Shown here one piece after another: positions 39,322 through 49,142 of a DNA stretch of 64,000 bases. The position numbers and the translations under genes were made by a program. Under the pieces are notes generated by a model. The model was not told the DNA's origin, made no database searches, and was given only the letters and a program-made list of their open reading frames with translations. The DNA comes from Marsupella aquatica (taxonomy: Eukaryota > Marchantiophyta), in assembly GCA_973895155.1 (NCBI GenBank), contig OZ316893.1:11160001-11224000 (forward strand), written 5' to 3'. Each line of letters starts with the position of its first letter. Positions within the stretch are counted from its first letter, which is position 1.

Positions 39322-40099
39322 CGATAAATTTATCGAAACTACCATTCCAGTTCGAGTATCATCTATGTAAGGTTGACTTGTCATTTGGTGTCAATGTCCT
39401 GATCCAAGTAGACTGCGATAAATTTATCGCATTCTGCATTCCTATGTTGCATTCCTTTGATCCAGTAAAACAAGAGGAGTCCACATTCATTCCATAGACT
39501 ATATTCAAGGTCCGATAAATTTATTGGAGTCTTCATTCCTTTGATGGATAAAAGATTAATTGAGACTCCGATAAATTGATCAGAGTTTCCATTACTGTGA
39601 TTGACTGAAGATTGTTTGAGACTCCGCTCGGGGGTCTCACTATATGGATGCCTCCCCATCCCCTGCGACGTTTTTAGGCCTCGGACCCCCTAAAATGTAA
39701 GAAAACAATATTATTTTTCAACCCCTATAAAGTTGTAATATTCTTGGAATATTCCAAAAATTTGGTTAGAAAGACCCTAATGTTCTTATAAGTCTCAAAA
39801 TTAAATTTAAAAGACCCTATTGTTCTTCTACACAAATTCTTAACTCTTCCCTTTAAACCAATAAAACAACCCTATCCTTCGTCACACGTGATGTGCCATT
39901 TTTGTGGAAGTGAAACCCCCGAGAGACTCCGATAAATTTATCGGAGTTTCCATTCCTGTGATTGATTGAAGATTGTTTGAGACTCCGATAAATTAATCGG
40001 AGTATCCCTTCCTTTAAAGGATTCAGGGCTTAGGCGGGGGCTTAGGTGTGTGAGGGAGTCATGTCTTCAAGGTGAATGCGAAGTGCGATAAACTTATCA
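39322..40099 (+). repeat. array of 7 directional palindromic motifs (CGATAAATTTATCG type)
   Basis: Cores lie at 39322, 39416, 39513, 39569, 39930, 39986 and 40086, each 14 bases. Perfect copies read CGATAAATTTATCG; variants differ at one to three positions. In the first five, exactly seven bases separate the core from CATTCC or CATTAC; the sixth has CCTTCC and the seventh lacks the tail. The copy at 39930 sits in a perfect 22-bp palindrome (39926-39947). The surrounding phrase ATTG(A)TTGAAGATTGTTTGAGACTCCG repeats with the last copies. The same motif recurs at 43.95, 53.2-53.4, 56.3-56.4, 57.6-58.0 and 59.7-59.9 kb. No coding capacity. Confidence 0.88.
39627..39923 (+). mobile_element. MITE, 15-bp-TIR family, copy 2 with 8-bp target duplication
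   Basis: A 297-bp element beginning CTCGGGGGTCTCACT and ending AGTGAAACCCCCGAG. It is flanked by perfect direct repeats AGACTCCG at 39619-39626 and 39924-39931. Removing the element and one octamer restores the phrase seen next to neighbouring palindrome copies (TTTGAGACTCCGATAAA), so the insertion site is directly reconstructed. No coding capacity. The 8-bp duplication suggests hAT-type mobilisation. Confidence 0.93.
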
Positions 40100-40758
40100 C
40101 ACCCTCCTGTGAGACTCATTTTCCTCTATTTTGTTTGGAGACTCATCTTCCTCTGTGATGTCGCAATGCTGCCGGGTTTAGGAGGCACAACGTAAGGTTG
40201 ATTGCACTCGGTGGATCACGGGTACAGTGACCAATGGCTATCTTAATTCAAAATCGTGTCAAGCGTGGCCGGTTGTACAAGAAACTTGTGCAACGTAAAG
40301 TTCTCCCCATTGGTGTAGGAGCGTTGTGGATGGGTGGTACTCATCCCGGAGATAGGTAGAATCCTCTCCGGATTGAGTTTTGCGGAATGAATGGTGCAGA
40401 AGTTCCAATTTGTTTGAGGTTGATGTTAACGGCGTGTCTCCATTCTTTGGAGTTTTCTTGTAACTATTGTTGTTGTCGTCTTGACAACAAGTACGTACCA
40501 TAAATTGGCATACTTATGTTGTTATATTTGGAATGAGGACCCTTGGGTCAACCTTTCACGATGAGTGTTGCAACCTTCACATTGAGGCGCGTTTTGTAAG
40601 GACATATTCAATTAAACAAGTCTTACCCATGTGCAGCAAATATAATACGGTCTGAGTCCTAATCTTTAAACTGTCATGTAGGGTTGGTACTGTGGATATC
40701 TATGGTTACACCTGGTGATTGAAGGTACTTTTATTGGTGGTTTTGGTATCTCTACTTA

Positions 40759-41130
40759 ATGGCTGTGTCGGAGAACCTAATCGTTGCTAAGATGGCATCT
40801 GTGTTAGCCCACGAGCGTAGGAAATATACTCGAGGAAAAGTGGCCGGTGTGGAATGCGGAAGTTTGTTGAATGGACTTCGTAATGAACTCGTTGAATCTC
40901 ACATTTGGCCTCTCTTGGCATTGTCTTGCACACACGATGAACACCTTGGCCATGACCTAAAACTTTTACCCGAAGAACGACTGGCTCGAATGAGAACAAT
41001 CATTTGTCTTGGAGCCACCTCAAAGTGTCATGCGATTGACATGGGTCTTAACACCAAAAACGTCACTATGGGTGCCAAAATCATCTCCTTGTACCTGAAG
41101 ATCACAAAGGGATGTTGTGAAGGCCGGTAA
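40759..41130 (+). CDS. hypothetical protein, 123 codons
   Basis: An open frame starting MAVSENLIVAKMASVLAHER and ending KITKGCCEGR. It is rich in Leu, Cys and His and has no clear domain. It lies just downstream of the palindrome array and on the strand of the candidate promoter, so it may belong to the same mobile DNA. Chance remains possible. Confidence 0.2.
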   Translation: MAVSENLIVAKMASVLAHERRKYTRGKVAGVECGSLLNGLRNELVESHIWPLLALSCTHDEHLGHDLKLLPEERLARMRTIICLGATSKCHAIDMGLNTKNVTMGAKIISLYLKITKGCCEGR

Positions 41131-41139
41131 ACACCAATT

Positions 41140-43800
41140 TCTGCCCTTAACACCAGACCATCATAACAAGACTCCGTCACACATCACCCAAGCTCAATCC
41201 CTAAGAACCAAGGTTGGGAATCAGATCCTGTGCTCATGATAGTTCTGGTGAGAAGGGGTCTTCATATAAGGCCCGTACACATAGGGCCTAGCGCTATGGT
41301 GCGCATATGTCTATATGTATGCTTACTGTCATAGGTATATTTCTATTCCGCCACCGGAATGTACCCATAAACCAGTGACTCCTGATTGATTCCCGGCTTA
41401 GGGACTTCTAAGCCATTGCCCCACCACTATGCCATTCCACTCTCAGCAATCAGAGCTGTGACAGGCCTCACCCAACCCACTTCAATGCACCCGGTACACC
41501 TCTCAGTGGCGCTACTAGTCCCATCATACACTCAGATTGCCTCACACACACACACATCCATGAGAGAAATGAGGCCTGAGAGGAAAACTCAATTAGATTC
41601 AAAGATGTGCACAACAATTCATTGAGAACACTTGATCCGAACAATAGGCCCGAAGGCTGTCTCCTCCAGATTGGGACGTGCTTGCCCTGCAAGCCTCGTG
41701 CTTGCCATGCAAGCTCAATCCTGAACCTGAGCCCGGCTCAATCTAGATTGCGACGGTAGATTGGACTCAAACCGATCCCGTACTTGCCTTGCAAACTCAA
41801 TCCTGAACTCAACCTCCTTCACTGCACCTCATTCTGGGTGGCACATACAGATCTCACACCTCCAATCATTTCCGAATGTCAAGTAAGTTACGCATGCACA
41901 GTTGACTCGACTTCAAAGCTGGTACCAGGCCTAATGGCGATCTATCCCAGACTGCAATGAGGCCCGGCCTCACGCTTGCCCTGCAAGCTCCGCTCTGGCC
42001 ATAGATCCCTTAGTGCTCTCCACCAGACAAAGGCCGGGACTCCCCATGGATCACATAGCCTTGCCAGACTGAACTGTAAATGCTCCTCCTGCTGCCCCTC
42101 AATCAGTGTCTCAGCCTCCCTAATGTGCTCACCGCAAATTGAATTGAAATCTTCCCCACAGTTTACAATCACCAACACAGCACCTATCACCAAGGCTCTG
42201 TATCGGGGGAAAAGAACCCAGTTGTGTTGCCCACTACAAAGAGCCACAATCCAACTTGTAAACCTGGCCAACTATTGTTGTGAAGCGTGGTTGATTACTC
42301 CCTGAGTAATAGCACAACCAAGCACTCCCCAACACATAGCTTCCAGGCCCAGCCTTCCTTGCACAAAGCTCCTCCCTGCTGCTCAGTCTACGTGAGATCA
42401 CACAACTGAAGTCCCCCCTGCCTCTACCGGGGGGCTGCTCTATATACTCTCATATTGAGCCCAAATGGGTGGATACTACGCTGCTGGAGCCCCATCCCAG
42501 CCCTAACAGAGCCGCCACTATCTCTAACTATTGAACCCTAACTTGCAACTTTATTTCTATCTCAAATTGGCTATGTACTTCGGATTTGGCCCTCCTCCAT
42601 GGTTTTTGCGAGCCTGCGCCTCCTCTCCTGATTTCTCTATTCAACCATTTGTTGCGTGGATAGTAGCGTTAGAAGCGGCTTGAGCTCCTCTTTCCAACGA
42701 GGTCAATTATAGCCGATTTGGTCAAATACACAGAAAGTTATGCCCCCGTAACCGAGAGGGGGTACTCACTGCTATGTTAACCCGAGTTACATAGCTAACC
42801 CGAGTTCGGCTAACCTGGCTATCCTATCTAACCCGAGTAGAGCTAACCCGTGGTCTCGGGTTAGGCCGCTATCCGCTAACCTAGGCTAAGCTAAGCCTGA
42901 ACCTGAACTTACCTATGCTAACCCAAGCCCGAGTTTAGGCTAACCCGAGTTCAGTCTAACCCGGGATCAATCTAATCGGAACCAGGGTTAAGCCTAAGCT
43001 GAAGCCGTGCTAACATGAGCTAAGCTGAAGCCGTGCTTACATAAGCTAAGCCGTGGCCGAGCTTAGGTTAACCCGAAACCGAAGCCGAATCCGCTCATTC
43101 CGGCCACAAGTTAACCCGTCACACTAATTAGGCCGTATCTTTCTTAATACACCTCCGTTTCCCGAGTGTTTTATATCGATTTTACTCGCCTTGACCAGAT
43201 CTTTTCAATGCTCTTTACAGATCCGAATTTGGTGACGTATTGAAAGAGATATGGTCGCCAACCACCCGCAACATAGCTTTTATTTCCCTAACATTCTAAG
43301 ACTAGACTATGAACCACTAACCCAAATAACAAAATGAAGCTACACACCCAAGACATTCAGATTTTATCATGAGACATACCACACAGCTTCAGCTATGGAG
43401 ACTCGCTTCCTCCTCTCTTCCCCAGTTTCTCCTTTGTGGCCTTGACAGTGACTACCTCAACTGTGTCTGCCTTGGTTGTGCAGTCTTCAAGCTGAAATGC
43501 CTTTATCCCTACTCTTAACGCCATGATTGCCCTTATTCTTGCCAGCTTGCTAATTGTTATGCAATATCAATAGCTACTCCTTGCATACAGCAACCTACTT
43601 ACTCAGATTATAGAATAAGGACCATGTCAGCAGCGTCACACAAAGAAATGGAACCATCTTGTTGTTGGTACACAATTTTGGGCTTTAATAAAATACGCAG
43701 TCCGTGAGATTAATGACATAAACAAAATGCTCGCAAGCATTCTAATGCAGACCTTCTCTCAAACCTACATATTCCTAGGGTCTTCCGAGAGAAAACTCAT
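41140..43800. other. repetitive non-coding region
   Basis: I see no gene. Phrases such as CTTGCC(C/A)TGCAAGC and CTCAATCCTGAAC recur between 41.68 and 41.99 kb. A satellite-like CTAACCCGAG region is listed separately. It looks like retrotransposon or satellite debris inserted between parts of the palindrome-bearing element. Confidence 0.4.
42775..43130. repeat. degenerate GCTAACCCGAG tandem region
   Basis: Words GCTAACCCGAGTT, CTAACCCGAG, GGCTAACC and GCTAAGCTGAAGCCGTGC repeat with irregular spacing over about 350 bp. Spacing and sequence are too irregular for a simple satellite. It resembles a telomere-type word but lacks the CCCTAAA period. Confidence 0.7.
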
Positions 43801-43952
43801 TTCCTCCCTCCCATAGATATGCTTGGGTGCTTTTTGTATGACCGATTAGATGCGTTTCTTAGAGTTTGGGTGAATCTTGGAGAAAGCGGGAAGCGGAAAA
43901 TTCTTGCATGGCATGGACGAGTCTGGGTGGATGAGGCATTGCTGCAAATATC

Positions 43953-43966
43953 CGATAAATTTATCG
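43953..43966 (+). repeat. single directional palindromic motif
   Basis: A perfect CGATAAATTTATCG core followed after seven bases by CATTCC, in the same orientation as all other copies. It lies about 300 bp upstream of the open frame at 44260. Confidence 0.88.
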
Positions 43967-44259
43967 CACTCCTCATTCCTCTGGTCTATTTAGTAGTCAA
44001 TTGATTTTAGTGGGTGGTTTTCTCGAGAAGAGCTTGTAAAGAAACATTTTGAATGTAAATGACACTGAATTGCTTTGCCTGACTTCGGGTTGTGTGGTCC
44101 AGAGTGTAGTTTTTTGCGCATCTAAGGACGATTAGCTGACAAGTGCATGGCTTCACAACCCGTTATACAAGGTACTATAAAGTTGGAATAAACTTGTAGA
44201 ATTGGAATGAGTTAATGTTCTCCAAAATTTGTTCCTGATTTCCATTCGCTGATCAGGCC

Positions 44260-44733
44260 ATGCTCGAGCGACGCATTTTTGTACCCTTTGTCGATCCTCC
44301 GGAATGGGGGAATGGCGCTATGATGGACCAACTAAGGAGGCTGGATGAATCACTAATTTTAAAGATTTGCAGGCTGGTCACAAAACCGTTTTATAATAAC
44401 GCATTTCACTTCTACGTAGACCAGGTAGAGGGAGAAATCTATATCCGGTGGGATAGATATGTTGCATTTTCTAGAAGAGTTATCCTGCTCTTTCTGAAAA
44501 CCGATGCAGTAAAACGGTTTATACTGCACTGTTGTCATGTTGTCAAGGGCAATCCTGCATATGAACCAGAATTCTATGCCCACAATAGACGTAGAGCATT
44601 CGATGAGATTCATGATGTGATTGACCAGCTGGACAATCCTCTTGCCACCAAGTTTTTGATTGACACTGGTGGGAAACTATATTTGTACATGACTATCACG
44701 GGACTTGTCAACTCCCCCACGGCCTTTATGTGA
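44260..44733 (+). CDS. unrecognised protein, 157 codons, possibly one exon of an element gene
   Basis: An open frame with natural-looking composition: MLERRIFVPFVDPPEWGNGA at the start, and further on FYVDQVEGEIYIRWDRYVAF, FLKTDAVKRFILHCCHVV, YAHNRRRAFDEIHDVIDQLD and FLIDTGGKLYLYMTITGL. A GATCAG just before the first ATG could be a 3' splice site, so upstream exons may exist. Aromatic and charged residues are evenly spread, unlike a chance frame. I know no family that fits. It stands between a palindromic motif (43953) and copy A, and may be a third gene of the element or a host gene fragment. Confidence 0.4.
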   Translation: MLERRIFVPFVDPPEWGNGAMMDQLRRLDESLILKICRLVTKPFYNNAFHFYVDQVEGEIYIRWDRYVAFSRRVILLFLKTDAVKRFILHCCHVVKGNPAYEPEFYAHNRRRAFDEIHDVIDQLDNPLATKFLIDTGGKLYLYMTITGLVNSPTAFM

Positions 44734-44759
44734 GTTGTTTAAGTTAGTCTATGTATGTT

Positions 44760-45300
44760 GCCTATGGACGAACATCCTTGCCAATGGTGAGATGTGTCAA
44801 TGTTGCTCAAATGCTTGTTGTGACATTCCGTCACGCTGATATTCAATAAAAGTAGTGAACCTTGAGACTGGTGATGTTGATTTCCATTGGCTGCATGGGC
44901 TTATGATCATAGCGTCACTCATATTCCCCGATGGCCCAAGAAGCTAATCTCTCAATATGTTGTAGCGCGGTTTGATCTTGAACAAGAAGCCTTAAGGGAT
45001 GAGTCCAAAGCCTTATTTCTCTTTTCAAAATCTTCATGATATTAAAAAGTGTATACCAAAAAACCACCAAAAAATGGTATGTATTTTTCAAACTAGACTC
45101 AAGAGAATTTTACCACCAAAATCTAAGCATATCTTATATGATATTCTCACAATTGTATAAACCTTGAAATATGCACTTTATAAAAGTAATCAAAATCAAA
45201 CTCATCGATCAGAGTTTAAGTCAAACTCAAAGTTTTACAAAATATAACCCAACTTAAGCCCAAGTGGTTTCAAATGCTACGAGTCCCTCTATTTATCTAG
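44760..45300. other. left flank of copy A, no terminal repeat found
   Basis: AT-rich sequence between the 44260 frame and the stop codon of the methyltransferase gene. Compared by eye with the right flank (52.55-53.15 kb), it shows no convincing terminal inverted repeat or target duplication. The element boundary therefore remains open. Confidence 0.35.
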
Positions 45301-45301
45301 T

Positions 45302-48300
45302 CTAATCCAAAGGGACCGCTTCCCCTTCCTCGGTTCCGGAAGTCCCTGTCGTCAATTCTGGAACAATTGTGGCATCGTCAACCACGCTATCCTCTCCGGC
45401 CTGAGGAATGTCTTCCTCACTCTCCTCATCCATCTCCCCCTGTCCGTCTTCCTCTTCAATGTTATCTGCAAGGTTAAGAATCCTCCCTTTCAACACACTG
45501 CTCTGTCGCTCGTCAATCTCAATGGCAACGCAATGTCTCCCCATGGCCAAGGAGGAGGTTGTCCCAGTCCCTGATCCTGAACAAATATCCAAAACCCAGT
45601 CTCCAACCTGACTAAAATGACTCACTTCCCAATCTAACAATGCACGTGGTTTCTGATAAACATTCACTGCCTTGTTATCCCCGTTGTGTTTCAGCTTCTT
45701 AGTCACAGCTGCGCATACAACCACATTGTTCCTTGATTCATTTGTGTCAAAATTGAAGTGCTCCAATGACCGTTTACCATCCTGGCTGTGAAAGCCAATT
45801 GTAAAGCACTCAAAGTTGCTGTTCAATCTTGGTCCACCAGCATTCTTCACATTATCCTTAACCCTGAAAAGTCACAAAAAGTCAAGGAGTTATTTAAACT
45901 GAGAAACATGGTTCATGAAATCATGAATAACTAATAGTTGTTTTTTTCAAAAACAAATATTTCTTACCACACACAATTCTGGAACCCTCCATTACACTCC
46001 GCTTTCAAAACGGTCTTGATGGCCTCATATTGGTCAAGGCTATGGTGAATGATAATACGCCACAACTTTGCAGTAGTAGCCACCTTGAACGATTGGACCA
46101 TTTTTGTGATCTCCTCAGTTCCCCATCCAATAGTGTCTTCATGAAGACATCCAGGCAATGCAAACCCGTAGGGAATATCCACTAAAGCTAATGTGTAAGC
46201 CCGACCCGGAACCACCTCATGTAATCGCTGAGCATCATGAGTAAAAATATCATAGTGCACATCACCAAACTCTGGATGCTCAAACGAATTTGGATGAAGT
46301 TCCCCCTCTTGGGTTTGCCGACTAGAAGTCTTCATGGATAGCCAATTTTGGGCTTGCACAATATGCGCATTGAATTTGTCCGGGAATGACTTGAGATCTT
46401 TGCCTTCCTCATCTCCCTTCTTTTTCCGGGAGGTGGTATCTTTCTACAAAAAGGAACTGTAGAATTAGAAACAAGGATTCCAAATATTAAATGAATTCAA
46501 ACAATCATTCGAAGAAAGGTGACAGAATCTTACCCATGTCTGGAAAACAGGTACGAAATTCTTAAGCACATTGTCTGTGCAATTCTCAGGGTACTTGGTT
46601 TTACAACCTGACCAACTCTCCTTGTGTAGACACGTGAGGAAGGCCTTCTGCACCTGCATCTGAAATTTGTGTCGAGTAAATTCGTGACCCATTTCCTGTA
46701 AAGAGAGTTCTTTAGTAAGAACTCTCTGTAACACTGGGCAAATCATATCAGGATCTTTCAAGGCCTGCATGTGTCTCCACTCTGTTAATTTCATGTCCTC
46801 ATAAGGCAATTTGGCATCTCCAGACTTAGAGACTTTCTTCTTGCCTTTGTCTCCTTTTTGACCTTTGATCTCACACATCTCCCACTTGTCACAAATCTGC
46901 CTCACAAATGACCACACAGGATCTTGTCGGAATGCCAACTGAAATAGGTTATCATTGGCATTAAGAACCTCAGCATCCTTTCGTACACCCCAATCCTTGA
47001 GATTGATTTCAGTAGCACACTCTTTCTTGAAATCCTGGTTGGACGACAATCCATTCTCAACAAATCTCATGTGAATATAATTTACTCTCTGGATTGTCGT
47101 CATCTGTTGTCGAAATTCAGAATCAATATTGTGACTCCACGCCAGGTTTCTTGCCTCTTGCACACTCAATCCCGCAAATATCCAAGATTGCACTCTCCGA
47201 AATGCCTTGTTGTTAGGGAACTGAAGAGCAAGGTCTGCTTTGGCACAGGCTGAATGGTTGCCCCCAATCACATAATAATGGTAATCAGCTTTCCTTGAAA
47301 AATCAAAGTCTTGCCTAGTAGCACACTCCTTCGGATCCACCAAGAGGACAAACGGAGCTGCAAGTGGACTGGCACCTACAGTCTTCATCCGCAAGGTCAA
47401 TTGGGTCAAGAAATATGGTTGGATGTGTCGGACCTGGTAAATGGGCAAGCCCACAGCCTTCTCTCTCACTGGAGGGTAAAGTTGACCAATGTCAACGGTC
47501 ACGGTCTCCTCTTGAACACCACATCTTCCCAGAATCTCCTCCTGGTACAATACCCGTGCATCCATTGACATTGATTGAGCCTTTTGCTCCAAATGCGTTG
47601 GAATTTTCTCCAAAGTCTTCTTTTTTGACTTTGTAGCACTGGGCTCGGTAGGCTCAGGAGTCATAGCAGGTCGCTTCTTTGAAGAAATGTGAGTTCCAGT
47701 CGTACCTTGTGCCGACCCACCAGTCAAAGCCGTTCCCTGGGATGATTTGCCAACTTGAGATCCCCCTCCAGATGCTGCTGCTTCCCGGGAGGTTGTAGGC
47801 GCTACCACGGTCAAAATATCATTGGGTAAAATGCTAGGCCTCGATCCAGAAGGAACACCGGAAGCCCCAGATTTGGGTGGACGACTTACTCCCTTCTCTG
47901 CCGACCTTTTCCGGAGAATCTCTCTTGATTTTCGGATTGCACTCTTTAAAGTGCTAGCGTGAAATTCAAACACAAAACCGGAAATCTTTCCCGCAACGTC
48001 GTGGTAACGTTCCTCACTCGAAAGAGACTTGACAGTCTCAATGATGCTATCGATGTCCTCATCGAGATAGCAGGTGGCAGCCGTTCCAGAAAACCTCTCC
48101 ACATCCACGACAATCAAAGTTGATGTTTCCTTCGTTGTGATCAACATGTTCACAACTTCGTCGCCCCGTCAAAATACATCGATGCGGCCGTAATTTACCC
48201 ACCCTAATGCCCCCGATGGAAGCCCCTCAAATACACACAGCATTAGGAAGGGCTTCTTCCATGTTTCCGTCCCTAAGGAAATCGTCCAGGATGAGTTGTG

Positions 48301-48363
48301 GAAGTCCGTCAAAGGATGGCGCGAAAAGATGTCATCCACCAGCTCTTCCTGCGACATTGTCAT
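45302..48363 (-). CDS. copy A: ParB-like / permuted amino-DNA-methyltransferase protein, 3 exons, one in-frame TGA
   Basis: Exons 48363-46534, 46443-45968 and 45863-45302 join in phase to 956 codons. Domains in order: an N-terminal region shared with copy B; a Ser/Thr/Pro-rich linker (about residues 125-190); a ParB/sulfiredoxin-like segment with YVIGGNHSACAKADLA near residue 365; a Lys-rich stretch; then a methyltransferase with motif IV DIPYGF near residue 699, before motif I DICSGSGTGT near 860. This order (IV before I) is that of the beta-type permutation of amino-methyltransferases. DIPY resembles the DPPY form usual in N6-adenine enzymes, so adenine is more likely than N4-cytosine. The tail is acidic. 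Codon 65 is TGA (48171-48169), where copy B's alignment continues. The next in-frame ATG is 48147. The gene is divergent from the transposase gene. Spliceosomal introns exclude bacterial contamination. Confidence 0.85.
45904..45926. repeat. TTCATGAAATCATGAA-type palindrome in intron 2 of the methyltransferase gene
   Basis: GGTTCATGAAATCATGAATAA lies inside the second intron of the copy A methyltransferase gene. It is a one-change variant of the CATGAATTCATG palindrome in copy A's control region. Palindromes of copy B also lie in introns. Confidence 0.6.
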
Positions 48364-49142
48364 GTTTTTGCCTGATCTTCAAACCTGAGAACATACCACA
48401 AAATCAGTCCACTTCAACCCCAACCTGCGAGACAAAGTGCCACAGAACCAAGGAATGTGCCAACAAATGGCTACTAAAACCGTGTCCTTACGGATCTAAC
48501 AACGCTCTCGGCCACCCCAGGACTCCTATCATGAATTCATGAAGGGAGTCTCCCTCTCGCTCCGACCTTCATGAATTCATGAAGGGAGTCTCCTCTCTCT
48601 TTGCTTGTACACCTCGGTGATGCAGAAGGGTATTTAAAATAGGGTTCGGAGGGGGGTGACATGAAGAAATCACCCAGGGCCTAAATTACTACCTAAAACA
48701 GGGTCGAAATGAAGTGCGACCGCGACAACTCGCGACACGTCGCCGATGAGTGCTGAAAATGGCACGAAATTGGACAGCGAGATTGTTTTTCACTCTTTTA
48801 CAAAGGAAATCCAAATGACATTGAGTGAAAATGAATGGGCTGCCCCGTGTTCCTTGGTTATACATACTAATCACGGATCAGGCGCGACTTAGTAAAATTA
48901 ACCCAGAATCATGATAAATCAATGTTTTTGGGCCAATTATTCATGAATATTTCGGGGTATTAACGGGAAAAAGCTTGCAAATTTCATGAATATTTGATAT
49001 TTTTGAAGTTAAAAAGTTCCAACAATCCGTGAAAAACTATAAATAGGCTCGTTTATTCATGACTCTTGGTCATTATTTTGAGAAGATTTGTTAGATTTTA
49101 CTGATTTTCTGAGTTTCTTGTCAATTTGCACTAGTTTTTCCA
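48364..49142. promoter_or_regulatory. divergent promoter region of copy A with CATGAATTCATG palindromes
   Basis: About 780 bp separate the two divergent start codons. Two palindromes of the ATCATGAATTCATGAA / TTCATGAATTCATGAA type lie at 48528-48543 and 48568-48583, within a 40-bp direct repeat that also includes GGGAGTCTCC. Half or shortened sites lie at 48939-48948 (ATTCATGAAT), 48983-48990 and 49052-49061. A rightward TATA box, TATAAATA, lies at 49039-49046, 97 bases before the transposase ATG. A possible leftward one, ATTTTAAATA on the minus strand, lies at 48631-48640. The palindromes sit between the two TATA-like boxes, as expected of shared operators. Confidence 0.7.

Noticed and set aside
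39322-40099. CRISPR-like array
   Set aside because: Plant nuclear context, irregular spacing, no spacer-length regularity, no cas genes.
42775-43130. Interstitial telomere
   Set aside because: CTAACCC words occur, but the CCCTAAA plant telomere period is absent.
48120-48330. A mini-intron removing the TGA at 48169
   Set aside because: A GGTAAATT donor and a GAAG acceptor would give an intron of only about 43 nt, too short for plant splicing, and would delete residues that align with copy B.
45302-48363. Bacterial contamination as source of the methyltransferase
   Set aside because: The gene is split by spliceosomal introns whose phases join exactly, and a homologous intron-bearing copy lies nearby in the same plant sequence.
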